Source: Longimicrobium sp. (lineage in GTDB: Bacteria; Gemmatimonadota; Gemmatimonadetes; Longimicrobiales; Longimicrobiaceae). From it: a stretch of DNA of 32,650 nucleotides. Below, one piece after another: positions 26,801 to 32,625 of the stretch; position 1 is the first letter of the stretch; each line of letters opens with the position of its first letter. Made by a program: the position numbers and the translations under genes. The DNA lies in NCBI RefSeq assembly GCF_035474595.1, contig NZ_DATIND010000013.1, positions 1 to 32,650 on the forward strand, read 5' to 3'. Below the pieces are notes generated by a model. The model searched no databases and had not been told where the DNA came from. It saw only the letters and a program-made list of their open reading frames with translations.

Positions 26801-29800
26801 GGAAGCGCTCCAGCCACCCGGCCTCGTGCTCGGCGTGCCCGGCCGCGTGTTCGGCCAGGAGCGCCGCGTACTCGCCGAACTGCATCGCCCGGGGGAGGAC
26901 CGGCGCCTCGCCGGCCAGGCGCGCATGGTACGCCGTCTCCCAGTCGCGCATCAGCACGCCGGCGCCCAGCGCGTCGGCCGCCAGGTGGTGCATCACCAGC
27001 TGGACCACGTGGTCGTCGGCGCCGCGCGCATGCACGTGCAGCCGCAGCAGCGGCCCCTCGGCCAGGTCGAAGGCCTGGCCCGCCGCGGCCGCCAGCGCCG
27101 CGTCCAGCGCGTCCGCGCCGTCGGGGGCGGTGGCCAGGAAGGGGACGGAGACGGAGGCGCGGACGCGCTGCGCCTCGCCCGAGCGGTCGAAGGTGGTGCG
27201 CAGCGAGTCGTGGTGCGCCACCACGTCGTCCAGCGCGGCGCGGAGCGCGGCCACGTCCAGCGGCCCGCGCAGCGCGAACACCGTCTGCTCGTTGTAGGCG
27301 CGCGAGGCGTCGTCGCCCAGCTGCGCGTGCACCCAGATCTGGCGCTGCGCGGGGGTGAGCGGGTACGAGCGCGGCTCGTCCGCTGGGACTTCGGGCGGCG
27401 GGAAGATCTTCAGGTCCGCGGGAACCGCCGGGGCCGGATCGGGATCCGCATCCCCCCGCCCTCCCGGACCGCCGCCGCCGGGGCCGCCCTGCGCGGGAAG
27501 GAAGCCGCCCTGGCGCAGCGCGCGGATGCTATCAGCCAGCGCGTCCACCAGCCGGTCGCAGTCGGCGTCGGTGTGCGCGGTGGAGACGAAGCAGGCGCGC
27601 CCCTCCCAGATGTAGATCCCCCGCTCGATCATGTGGTAGAAGAGGAGATCGACGATCGGGTCCTGCGGCGCGAAGCGGAACTGGAAGAGGCTGGCGCAGC
27701 TGACGATGCGGATGGGCACCCCTTCCGCCTCCAGCAGCGCGCGCAGGCGGGCGACCAGGCGCGCGGTGCGCGCGTTCAGCTCCTCGTACAGCGCGGGCCC
27801 GCGCGCCTGGAGATGGCGGAGGACGGCGAGCGCCGCGGCCATCGTCACCGGGTGCTTGCAGAAGGTGCCGGCGAAGAAGGTCTGGTCGGCCGCGGGATAG
27901 CTGCGGTCGCCGAAGCTCCACTGCCCGCCGTCGATGGCGTCCATGTAGCGCGCGCGGCCCGCCACCACGCCCATGGGAAAGCCGCCGCCGATCACCTTGC
28001 CGTAGACCGCCAGGTCGGCGTCGATGCCGTAGAACCCCTGCGCGCCCTTCGCCTCCAGCCGCAGCCCGGTGATCATCTCGTCGAAGACCAGCACCGATCC
28101 CGCGCGCTCGGTCAGGGCGCGCAGCTCGCGCAGGAACTCGACCGGGTGGAACTCGGGGTTGCGGCTCTGCACCGGCTCCACCAGCACGGCGGCGATCTTC
28201 GCCGCGTTGGCGCGGAGGAAGTCCAGCGTCTCGGGGGTGCCGTAGGGGAGGACCAGGATGTCGTCCACCATCCCCTGCGTGGTGCCGGGGGCCACCGGTC
28301 GCGAGCGCGGCTCGGCGTCGCTGCCGCCGGGGGCGCGCGCGGCCAGGATGCCGTCGAAGCAGCCGTGGTACGAACCCTCGAAGATGACCACCCGGTCGCG
28401 CCCCGTGGCGGCGCGCGCGATGCGCAGCGCCGTCATCACCGCTTCCGAGCCGGTGTTGCAGAACGTCACCCGCTCCATCCCCGTCAGCTCGCTGAAGAGC
28501 TTCGCGGCGGGGCCGGCGAGGTCCGACTGCGGGCCCAGGTGCATGCCGCGCTTCAGCTGCTCGTCGACGGCGTCGAGGATGAAGGCGGGGCGATGGCCGA
28601 AGAAGTGGACGCCGAAGCCGATGGTGAAGTCGACGTACTCGTTGCCGTCCAGGTCCCACAGCCGCGACCCCTGCGAGCGCTCGCCCACGATGGGGTACAG
28701 CAGCTCCTTGGTGGCCATGCGGAAGTTCAGCGCCGCGCGGTTGTCCGAGAGCACCGGCCGGTTCTCCGCCGCGTACTCCTTGGACCGGCGCGTCCGCGCG
28801 TTGTAGCGCCGCACGAACTCGCCGAAGTACGCCGCCTGCTTCTCGTCGTGTCCCCCGCCCAGCCCGATCGTTGCGGAGACGGGGCGGTGCGGGCCGTGCG
28901 ACGCCGGCTGCTGCCCCGGGGCGGCGGCCCCGGCCACGTCGGCCGCGCGGATCCGCTCCGGCGCCTTCACCGTCGCCGCGGCGGCGGTGGGATGGTGCGC
29001 GCCGCCGCTGCCGTTCCCATGCCCGTTCGATCCGTGCCCGTTCGAGCCATGGCCGTTCGATCCGTGGCCGTTCGCCGACCCACCGTTGCCGTGGCCGTTC
29101 GATCCGTGGCCGTTCGTCGCGTGCCCGTTCGATCCGTGGCCGCTGGACGGGGCGGCGCCGCGCAGGAGGTCGATCTGCGACTGCATCAGCTCCAGCTGGC
29201 GCGCGACGATCGCCTGCAGGCTGGCGTCGCCCGCGGGAAGGGCGTGGAACGCGGAGGCCGGGATCGCGACCGCCTGCGCGGCGGCGGGCGCGGCCTCGGC
29301 GGCCGGCTGCGGGGCGATGGCGACGGGCTCGGGCGCGATGGCGGCCGGCTCGGGCTCCGGCTCCGGCTCCGGCTGGGCCAGCTCGGGGAGCTCGTGCTCC
29401 AGGTGCGCGGCCAGCGCGCCGGGGGTCGACAGCTCCTCCATCATGCGGCGAAAGGGGATGCGCACGCCCAGGGTGCTCTCGATGCTGCGGCTGGCCTGCA
29501 TCAGCAGCAGCGAGTCGGCGCCCAGGTCCAGGAAGCTGCTCTCCGCGTCCAGCTGCGCGGGATCGGTGCCCAGCAGCCCGGCGAACAGCTCGGTTACGCG
29601 CGCGGCGGCGCGCGAGCGGCGCGCGGGGGCGGCGGCGGGTTCGGTTCCAGCGTTGTGCATCGGGTCGGGGCGCGGCGGGTCGGAAGCAAGGGGCGCGGGC
29701 GCGGCGGCGGGGCGCGGCACGCGGTAGACGGTGCGCTCGAACGGGTACGTCGGAAGCGGGACGCGGCGGCGGCTCTCGCCTCCGCGCAGGGCCTTCCAGT

Positions 29801-32363
29801 CGATGGCCACGCCCGCGGTCCACAGCGCGGCCGCGGCGTCGAGCATCACCAGCCCGGCATCGTCCGGCTTGTCCGCGCGCGGGAGGCTGCGGACGATCAC
29901 GCGCTCGGGGGTCGCGGCGGAGTGGCGGCGGGCGAAGGTGCCCAGCGTCTCGCCGGGGCCCACTTCGAGCAGGACGCGCGACGGGTTCTCCAGCAGCCGC
30001 CCCACGCCGTCGGCGAAGCGGACGGTCTCGCGGAGGTGGCGCACCCAGTAGCCGGGGTCGGCCGCCTGCTCCGCCGTGATCCAGTCGCCGGTGACGTTGG
30101 AGAGAAAGGGGAGGGACGGCGCCGCGGGGCGCGCCTTCCGCACCTCGGCGGCGAAGGCGTCCAGGACCGGGTCCATCGCCGCGGAGTGGAACGCATGCGA
30201 GGTGTGCAGCCGCCGCGCGGAAACGCCGCGCGCGGAGAGCGCCGCCTCGATCTCGTCCATCTCCGCCGTCTCGCCCGAGACCACGCAGTGCGCGGCGCTG
30301 TTCACGGCGGCCAGCGAGACCCGCGCGGGAAGGAGGGCGCGCACCTCGGCCTCGGGGAGCGGCACGGCCAGCATCGCCCCGCCCGGCAGCGCCTGCATCA
30401 GCCGGCCGCGCGCGGCCACCAGGCCCAGCGCCGACTCCAGCGTGAACACGCCGGCCAGGTGCGCGGCCACGTACTCGCCGATGCTGTGGCCCAGCATCGC
30501 GTCCGGCATCACGCCGCGGTGCATCCACGTCTTCGCCAGCGCGTACTCCACGGCGAAGAGCGCCGGCTGCGTCAGCCCCGTCCGCCGGAGCGCGGCGTTG
30601 GCCACGTCTTCCCCACCCTCGGGCGGGAAGAGGACGGAGCGCAGGTCGATCCCGATCTCCGGCTTCAGGATCTCGGCGCAGCGGTCCAGCTCGCGGCGGA
30701 AGACGGGCTCGCGCTCGTACAGCTCGCGCGCCATCCCCGCGTGCTGCGTCCCCTGGCCGGGAAAGAGGAAGGCCACCGGCGGCGGCTGCTCGCCCGCGCG
30801 GCGGGTGGACGGACGGCGGACCGGCGTCCCCGCCAGCGCTTCGCGCGTCTCGGCCAGGTCGCGAACCGTGGCGGCCCAGCGGTGCGGGTGCGCGGCGCGG
30901 TGCTCCTGCAGCGTGAACGCGACGTCGGCCAGCGGGAGATGGGGATCGGCGGCGAGGCGCCCGGCCAGCTCGCGGCGCATCCGCTCCAGCGCGGCGCCGG
31001 ACTTCGCGGCGAGGGCGATCACCTGCGGCGCACTTGACGGCGGCAGCGGCGCGAGCTCGGGCGCCTCCTCGAGGACCACGTGCGCGTTGGTGCCGCCCAT
31101 CCCGAACGAGCTGACGCCGGCGATGCGCGGGCGGCCGCCCGTCTCCCACTCCCGCAGCCCGGTGTTGACGAAGAAGGGCGATCCGTCCAGCCCCGTCTCG
31201 GGGTTCGCGACCTGGAAGTGCAGCGTGGGCGGGATGGCGCGGTGCTTCAGCGCCAGGACGGTCTTGATGAAGCCGGCTACACCCGCCGCGGCGTCCACGT
31301 GGCCGATGCTGGCCTTCACCGCGCCCAGCGCGCAGGCGCCCACGGCATCGGTCCCCTCGCGGAAGACCTCGGTTAGCGCGGCGATCTCGATGGGGTCGCC
31401 CAGCGGCGTGCCGGTGCCGTGCGCCTCGACGTACGAGACGTCGGCCGGGTCCACCCCCGCGACCGCCAGCGCCTCGGCGATGGCCTGCGCCTGGCCCTTC
31501 ACGCTGGGCGCGGTGAAACCGATCTTCCCCGCCCCGTCGTTGTTGATGGCCGAGCCCTTCACCACCGCGTGGATGGGGTCGCCGTCGCGCAGCGCGTCCA
31601 CCATGCGCTTGAGGACGACGACGCCGGCGCCGGAGCCGGCCACGGTCCCCGCGGCGCGCGCGTCGAAGGCGCGGCAGTGGCCGTCGGGGGAAAGGATGCC
31701 GCCCTCCTCGTAGCGGTATCCCTGCTCCTGGTCGATGGAGACGGTGACGCCGCCGGCCAGCGCCAGGTCGCACTCGCGGTTCAGCAGGCTCTGGCAGGCC
31801 AGGTGGATGGCCACGAGCGAGGTGGAGCAGGCCGTCTGCACCACCACGCTGGGCCCGCGCAGCCCCAGCTTGTACGAGACGCGGGTGGTCAGGAAGTCGC
31901 GCTCGTTGGCGAAGTGCGCCACGTCGCCGCCCACCGAGTTTACGATGTCGGGGTGCGACATCACCCGCGCCAGGTGCCGGCTGGCGCCCGATCCGGCGTA
32001 GACGGCGATGGAGCCGGGAAAGCGCGCCGGGTCCACCCCCGCGTCCTCGAGCGCGGTCCAGGCGCACTCCAGGAAGACGCGGTGCTGCGGGTCCATCACC
32101 AGCGCCTCGGGGGGGTTCACCGCGAAGAACGGCGCGTCGAAGGCCCACGCGTCGGGGAGCGACCCGTACGCGCGGACGAACGCCGGGTCGCGGAGGTCTT
32201 CCTCCGGCACCCCCGCCGCGCGCAGCTCGTCGTCCGGAAAGAACGAGATCGACTCGGCGCCGGCGCTCAGGTTCGTCCAGAACCCGGCGACGTCGCGAGC
32301 GCCGGGGAGGCGGCAGCCCATCCCGACGACGGCGATCTCGTTTTCGCGGTCAGACATCGACAT
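17847..32363 (-). CDS. Hybrid PKS-NRPS: KS-AT-ACP-aminotransferase-(C-A-PCP)x3
   Basis: A 4,838-residue assembly line. Domain order by residue: KS 8-432, AT 530-830, ACP 917-990, low-complexity linker 995-1170, class III aminotransferase 1175-1620, then C1 1665-2090, A1 2110-2620, PCP1 2625-2692, C2 2713-3140, A2 3160-3690, PCP2 3697-3765, C3 3789-4220, A3 4240-4735, PCP3 4740-4810. The layout matches the MycA/ItuA and McyE logic: malonate extension, transamination of the beta-ketone, then peptide growth on the new beta-amine. There is no acyl-ligase loading domain, no reductive domain, no epimerase and no thioesterase; release happens on the next protein. The ATG at 32363 has GGAG eleven bases upstream; a second ATG six bases on is possible. 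Nothing coding lies upstream within the window, so it looks like the first gene of the operon. A2 contains an odd in-frame insertion. Confidence 0.95.
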   Translation of the reverse strand: MSMSDRENEIAVVGMGCRLPGARDVAGFWTNLSAGAESISFFPDDELRAAGVPEEDLRDPAFVRAYGSLPDAWAFDAPFFAVNPPEALVMDPQHRVFLECAWTALEDAGVDPARFPGSIAVYAGSGASRHLARVMSHPDIVNSVGGDVAHFANERDFLTTRVSYKLGLRGPSVVVQTACSTSLVAIHLACQSLLNRECDLALAGGVTVSIDQEQGYRYEEGGILSPDGHCRAFDARAAGTVAGSGAGVVVLKRMVDALRDGDPIHAVVKGSAINNDGAGKIGFTAPSVKGQAQAIAEALAVAGVDPADVSYVEAHGTGTPLGDPIEIAALTEVFREGTDAVGACALGAVKASIGHVDAAAGVAGFIKTVLALKHRAIPPTLHFQVANPETGLDGSPFFVNTGLREWETGGRPRIAGVSSFGMGGTNAHVVLEEAPELAPLPPSSAPQVIALAAKSGAALERMRRELAGRLAADPHLPLADVAFTLQEHRAAHPHRWAATVRDLAETREALAGTPVRRPSTRRAGEQPPPVAFLFPGQGTQHAGMARELYEREPVFRRELDRCAEILKPEIGIDLRSVLFPPEGGEDVANAALRRTGLTQPALFAVEYALAKTWMHRGVMPDAMLGHSIGEYVAAHLAGVFTLESALGLVAARGRLMQALPGGAMLAVPLPEAEVRALLPARVSLAAVNSAAHCVVSGETAEMDEIEAALSARGVSARRLHTSHAFHSAAMDPVLDAFAAEVRKARPAAPSLPFLSNVTGDWITAEQAADPGYWVRHLRETVRFADGVGRLLENPSRVLLEVGPGETLGTFARRHSAATPERVIVRSLPRADKPDDAGLVMLDAAAALWTAGVAIDWKALRGGESRRRVPLPTYPFERTVYRVPRPAAAPAPLASDPPRPDPMHNAGTEPAAAPARRSRAAARVTELFAGLLGTDPAQLDAESSFLDLGADSLLLMQASRSIESTLGVRIPFRRMMEELSTPGALAAHLEHELPELAQPEPEPEPEPAAIAPEPVAIAPQPAAEAAPAAAQAVAIPASAFHALPAGDASLQAIVARQLELMQSQIDLLRGAAPSSGHGSNGHATNGHGSNGHGNGGSANGHGSNGHGSNGHGSNGHGNGSGGAHHPTAAAATVKAPERIRAADVAGAAAPGQQPASHGPHRPVSATIGLGGGHDEKQAAYFGEFVRRYNARTRRSKEYAAENRPVLSDNRAALNFRMATKELLYPIVGERSQGSRLWDLDGNEYVDFTIGFGVHFFGHRPAFILDAVDEQLKRGMHLGPQSDLAGPAAKLFSELTGMERVTFCNTGSEAVMTALRIARAATGRDRVVIFEGSYHGCFDGILAARAPGGSDAEPRSRPVAPGTTQGMVDDILVLPYGTPETLDFLRANAAKIAAVLVEPVQSRNPEFHPVEFLRELRALTERAGSVLVFDEMITGLRLEAKGAQGFYGIDADLAVYGKVIGGGFPMGVVAGRARYMDAIDGGQWSFGDRSYPAADQTFFAGTFCKHPVTMAAALAVLRHLQARGPALYEELNARTARLVARLRALLEAEGVPIRIVSCASLFQFRFAPQDPIVDLLFYHMIERGIYIWEGRACFVSTAHTDADCDRLVDALADSIRALRQGGFLPAQGGPGGGGPGGRGDADPDPAPAVPADLKIFPPPEVPADEPRSYPLTPAQRQIWVHAQLGDDASRAYNEQTVFALRGPLDVAALRAALDDVVAHHDSLRTTFDRSGEAQRVRASVSVPFLATAPDGADALDAALAAAAGQAFDLAEGPLLRLHVHARGADDHVVQLVMHHLAADALGAGVLMRDWETAYHARLAGEAPVLPRAMQFGEYAALLAEHAAGHAEHEAGWLERFQGAEPLQLPADRPRPRVPTHRGGTERLSLPAPLVAALRDFGRRERCTLFATLLGALAATLHRVAAQDDGVIGIPSAGRPFPGSESLVGHCVDVLPLRTRADEGTTLLAFLKQVRGWLLDAYEHEPFSYSRLQELAGAARGPAAAPLVSVAFNLEPGGGGAEPRFAGMRMEGVGTPTPNAKFDLNLDAVDAGAEIELVCLYSTDLFDAPTVRRMLGRLRRVLEQAVADAAVPLSSVDLLGAGEREQLLAAWNDTDRPVPTLPVHALFAGQARRAPGATALLHGGQAVTYGALDRRSSALARRLRALGVGPEVPVGLCVERTPELLVAVLGIWKAGGAYVPLDPAYPAERLEFMAADAALRVIVTSGGAAPALNAHGAARVRIDSIDPDLHDGNEEGDEGDAGATAENLAYVIYTSGSTGRPKGVMVRHGSLASHLAATREAFGIAPGDVVPALASYSFDIWLFEALLPLTSGAAVRLVARERVMDVPALLGEIADATLLHAVPALMRQVAAAERERPRLAGLRTAVVGGDLVPAGLPAEMRAAFPSARLHVLYGPTEATILASAHRVPDDGSVQGHPIGRPLGNVRLYVCDAGGAPQPVGTPGELLIGGEGVARGYLGRAALTAEKFVPDPFGGRPGARLYRTGDRARWRGDGTLEFFGRLDQQVKIRGFRVEPGEIEAALRRDPAVRDCVVVVRDDAAGERQLVAYVAGQVEVDALRAGLRRTLPEHMVPAAFVVLDRLPLSPNGKLDRKALPAPDFAAPDDAWVAPRTPVEEVLAAIWAGLLRLERVGTADSFFERGGHSLLATRLASRVRETFGVEMGVREVFDAPTIAELAERIEVLRREDAPALPPVAPADRSAPLAASFAQERLWFLDRLQPGGASYNIPLALRLSGELDAAALERALGEIVRRHESLRTTFAEMGGAPVQVVAPFSGFRLPVHDVADEAEIRARAESEAARPFDLATGPLFRATLLRRSDAEHVLLLTVHHVVGDGWSLDLLFRELRALYGAYREGAASPLPDLPLQYADYAAWQREQLRGQALERPLAWWKERLAGAPALLELPTDRPRPAVQSFRGAHREFELPAGLAARLEALGRREGATLFMVLLGAFQVLLAKYAGTDDVVVGTPIAGRTRRETEELVGLFVNTLALRADLSGDPAFREVLQRVREATLGAYEHQEVPFERLVAELSPERSLGHSPLFQVMFTLNDGAGAARDLPGLRVEGVEAGAAETKFDLTLFAAAGPEGIRGVLGYAADLFEPATAARMLAHWVRVLEQVAGDADVRLSRLELAGADERRAVRVWGRGPELAAGLPVHRRFEEQAARTPDAAAVACAGERLTYGQLNARANRIAHRLRALGVGPEARVAIALERSPEMVAAVLGVLKAGGAYVPLDPAYPAERLEFMLADSAVAVLVTQESVRPRLSIPPAVAVVSVDGEDADLGGDDENPRCLVVPENLAYVIYTSGSTGRPKGVGVVHGGLASYAAWAVEAYGEGGCGAPVHSSLSFDLTVTSLFVPLLTGKTVTLVPESAGVDGLGEALRAGGGFTLVKLTPAHLELLSRQLRPEEMAGRARTFVVGGEQLLAETVAPWHRHAPETAVVNEYGPTETVVGCSVFRSTPETAAETGAVAIGRPVANTALYVLDGNLNPVPAGVPGELYVGGAAVARGYLGRPALTAAAFVPDPSSAQPGARMYRTGDRVRWKESAEVRECGSALDPRENERTPALTHSRTAVLEFLGRADDQVKIRGFRIEPGEVEAALRREPGVAECAVIAREDGPGGRALVAYVAGGADPDGLRDALRRSLPEHMVPSAIVALDRLPLTPNGKLDRRALPAPGHGAACGQVAPRTPAEQVLAGIWAEVLGVERVGAGENFFELGGHSLLAIRVVARVREAFGIELPVRALFEAPQVAALARRVEEIRDQELPPPPPLAPQPRDGRLPLSFGQERLWFVDRLEGGSPFYNMHDALRLSGALDAAALERALGEIVRRHETLRTAFVDTGDGPVQVIAPFQGYTLPVEDLSALPARKRRAKVARRVAADAELPFDLAAGPLFRAALLRLGEEEHVLLLCVHHIVSDGWSLDVLFRELGALYAAFRDGLPSPLPELPVQYADFAAWQRRRLSGPVLERQLAWWKERLAGAPALLELPTDRPRTAERSWRGSHEPVSFPPALARRLEALARGEGATLYMVLLAAFQVLLGRYAGSDDVVVGSPIAGRDVPGVEGLVGFFINALAMRADLSGDPAFRQLLGRVRAGTLDAYEHQEIPFEKLVAELQPERATSHSPVFQVTFTFEAAGEGAAGLGGLEVERVEPDADTTRWDLTLALGAGAGGIAGQLFYSTDLFERSTIRRMLAHLERLLEQVAADPDVPLSRLELLGDEERALVVHEWNRTDAPSASDRCLHQLFEAQVKTTPGDAAILAGDETVTYARLEARANRVAHRLLALGVAPEERVALAMEPSPDCIAALLGILKAGAAYVAMDLAAPDDRIAFMLNESAVRVVVADAAQAGRAWAAARTVVELDGALARLPGLAPAVPVTPRHLAYVVYTSGSTGIPKGVLVEHGGVSNAVAAFDRIYSVTPGSRVLLFAPLHFDASVMDIFTALTTGSALVVAPRDELIGDALVRLMERHRVTHAKFTPSSLAATPFAELPDLRVVSVGGEVCSAELVARWAPGRRFFNNYGPTETSVRMSTFEASNGTVPPPIAAGIDNVRVYVLDEAGAPLPVGVPGEVCIGGVQVARGYLARPALTAQRFVPDPFSGVPGARLYRSGDRMRWKGDGTLEFVGRIDHQVKIRGFRIELGEIEAVLRRHPDVAGAVVVAREDTPGDKRIVAYVAGGADAGELRTHLRRALPEYMVPAAFVALGSIPLTSNGKVDRGALPAPDFAAAEEAYVAPRTMVEEVLAGIWSEVLGVDRVGADDSFFELGGHSLLIMQLITRIRAAFAADLPIRIVFTSPTLGAMAEAVERRIYEDILQMPEDQALELAGLDLVAGD
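17928..21026 (-). other. Synthase module 3: C3-A3-PCP3, substrate unknown
   Basis: C3 has an intact HHIVSDG (His3921, His3922, Asp3926). A3 carries YTSGSTGIPKG, NNYGPTE and YRSGDRMRW. Its pocket read by eye against GrsA is D-A-M-K-S-G-N-V-R-K (Asp4440, Ala4441, Met4444, Lys4482, Ser4503, Gly4505, Asn4526, Val4534, Arg4535), which I cannot match to a known code; Lys and Arg together suggest an anionic or strongly polar side chain. PCP3 has ELGGHS with Ser4774. The last 28 residues form an acidic tail, possibly for docking to the next synthetase. Confidence 0.85.
21066..24266 (-). other. Synthase module 2: C2-A2-PCP2, predicted Asn, with insertion
   Basis: C2 has HHVVGDG (His2840, His2841, Asp2845). 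A2 reads D-L-T-K-V-G-E-V-G-K at the pocket positions (Asp3359, Leu3360, Thr3363, Lys3401, Val3427, Gly3429, Glu3453, Val3461, Gly3462), the same as the final module and close to known Asn codes. Between A7 (YRTGDRVRW) and A8 (GRADDQVKIRG) there are 31 residues where sibling domains have five. PCP2 has ELGGHS with Ser3730. Whether A2 still works depends on that loop tolerating the insertion. Confidence 0.87.
21621..21701 (-). repeat. 81-bp palindromic element inserted in frame in A2
   Basis: Two 32-base arms (21621-21652 and 21670-21701) are reverse complements with three mismatches, around a 17-base loop. Each arm is itself built from 8-base units of the type AGTGCGTG. Length is 27 codons and no stop occurs in the coding frame, so the gene stays open. 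Base composition and repetitiveness resemble intergenic repeats, not NRPS coding DNA. The encoded stretch is roughly residues 3555-3581. Confidence 0.85.
24288..27371 (-). other. Synthase module 1: C1-A1-PCP1, accepts the beta-amino acyl chain
   Basis: C1 has HHLAADA (His1792, His1793, Asp1797); the final glycine of HHxxxDG is alanine. A1 has YTSGSTGRPKG, LYGPTEA and YRTGDRARW. Its pocket reads D-I-F-H-V-G-L-I-L-K (Asp2312, Ile2313, Phe2316, His2353, Val2379, Gly2381, Leu2405, Ile2413, Leu2414). This resembles the general pattern of Gly, Ser and Cys codes, but I cannot name the substrate. PCP1 has RGGHS with Ser2655. Confidence 0.86.
27504..28841 (-). other. Class III (GSA-type) aminotransferase domain
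   Basis: Residues about 1175-1620 form a PLP aminotransferase of the glutamate-1-semialdehyde type. Visible are NTGSEAVMTA (about 1303-1312), the SYHG loop (1331-1334), FDEM (Asp1428) and the Schiff-base lysine Lys1456 in YGKVIGGGFPMG. It should convert the beta-ketoacyl chain on the upstream ACP to a beta-amino acyl chain, as its relatives do in mycosubtilin, iturin and microcystin synthases. Confidence 0.88.
29004..29141 (-). repeat. NGHGS repeat linker between ACP and aminotransferase
   Basis: Residues 1075-1120 consist of repeated SNGHG / NGHGN units rich in Asn, Gly, His and Ser, coded by near-identical 12-base or longer DNA repeats. Just before it lie EPEPEPEP and Ala/Pro-rich stretches. 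It is most likely a flexible tether that lets the ACP reach the aminotransferase; copy number may vary between strains. Confidence 0.8.
29394..32342 (-). other. PKS extension module KS-AT-ACP, malonyl-specific
   Basis: The KS has the active-site TACSTS (Cys179), HGTGT (His315) and GHVDAAAG (His355), so it can condense and is not a decarboxylating KSQ. The AT has GHSIGE (Ser627) and HAFH (723-726), the signature of malonyl-CoA loading. The ACP has DLGADS with Ser951. No KR, DH, ER or methyltransferase lies between AT and ACP, so the beta-ketone stays free for the aminotransferase. Confidence 0.92.
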
Positions 32364-32391
32364 TCGGTCGTTCGCTCCAGGTGGTACGGAA

Positions 32392-32446
32392 AAGTCCTAA
32401 GTCCTAAGTCCTAAGTCCTAAGTCCTAAGTCCTAAGTCCTAAGTCC
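32392..32446. repeat. Tandem 7-bp repeat upstream of the synthase gene
   Basis: Seven perfect copies of AAGTCCT plus a partial copy (AAGTCC) lie only 29 bases before the start codon of the large synthase, between the gene and any upstream promoter. Such a tract can change copy number by slippage. In the transcript it would be part of the 5' leader. Confidence 0.9.
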
Positions 32447-32509
32447 GGGCATCCGGCTCCGACGCCAGCCGGGGGAGACAGTTACGAGAACCCCGACCCG
32501 TCACCCATG

Positions 32510-32560
32510 GACGTCATCCTGAGTCGAACACCGCGCTGCGCGCGACCACGGAGGATGAAA
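32510..32560 (+). repeat. Diverged copy of a palindromic intergenic repeat
   Basis: GACGTCATCCTGAG at the left end matches, in opposite orientation, the end of the repeats at 3131, 11163 and 11358; the right end GGAGGATGAA is a loose inverted counterpart. The middle differs. Confidence 0.45.
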
Positions 32561-32602
32561 GGACAGTGGTCGTGAGCGCTGATGCCACAGAATGAGCGGA
32601 TC

Positions 32603-32625
32603 AGCCTCGCGCAGTTTGCGAGGCT
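32603..32625. terminator. Perfect hairpin near the right edge
   Basis: Eight-base perfect arms (AGCCTCGC and GCGAGGCT) enclose a seven-base loop. The flanks are only moderately T-rich on either strand. It may end a gene lying to the right on the minus strand, or be another repeat. Apart from it, the 7-bp tract and the repeat at 32510, I see nothing in 32364-32650. Confidence 0.4.

Noticed and set aside
21630-31037. Plus-strand open frame of more than 3,100 codons antisense to the synthase
   Set aside because: It mirrors the codon bias of the minus-strand gene: when third positions are almost always G or C, stops are rare in the antisense frame. The protein is low-complexity (Gly, Arg, His, Gln, Val) with no domain, and the minus strand encodes clear PKS-NRPS domains.
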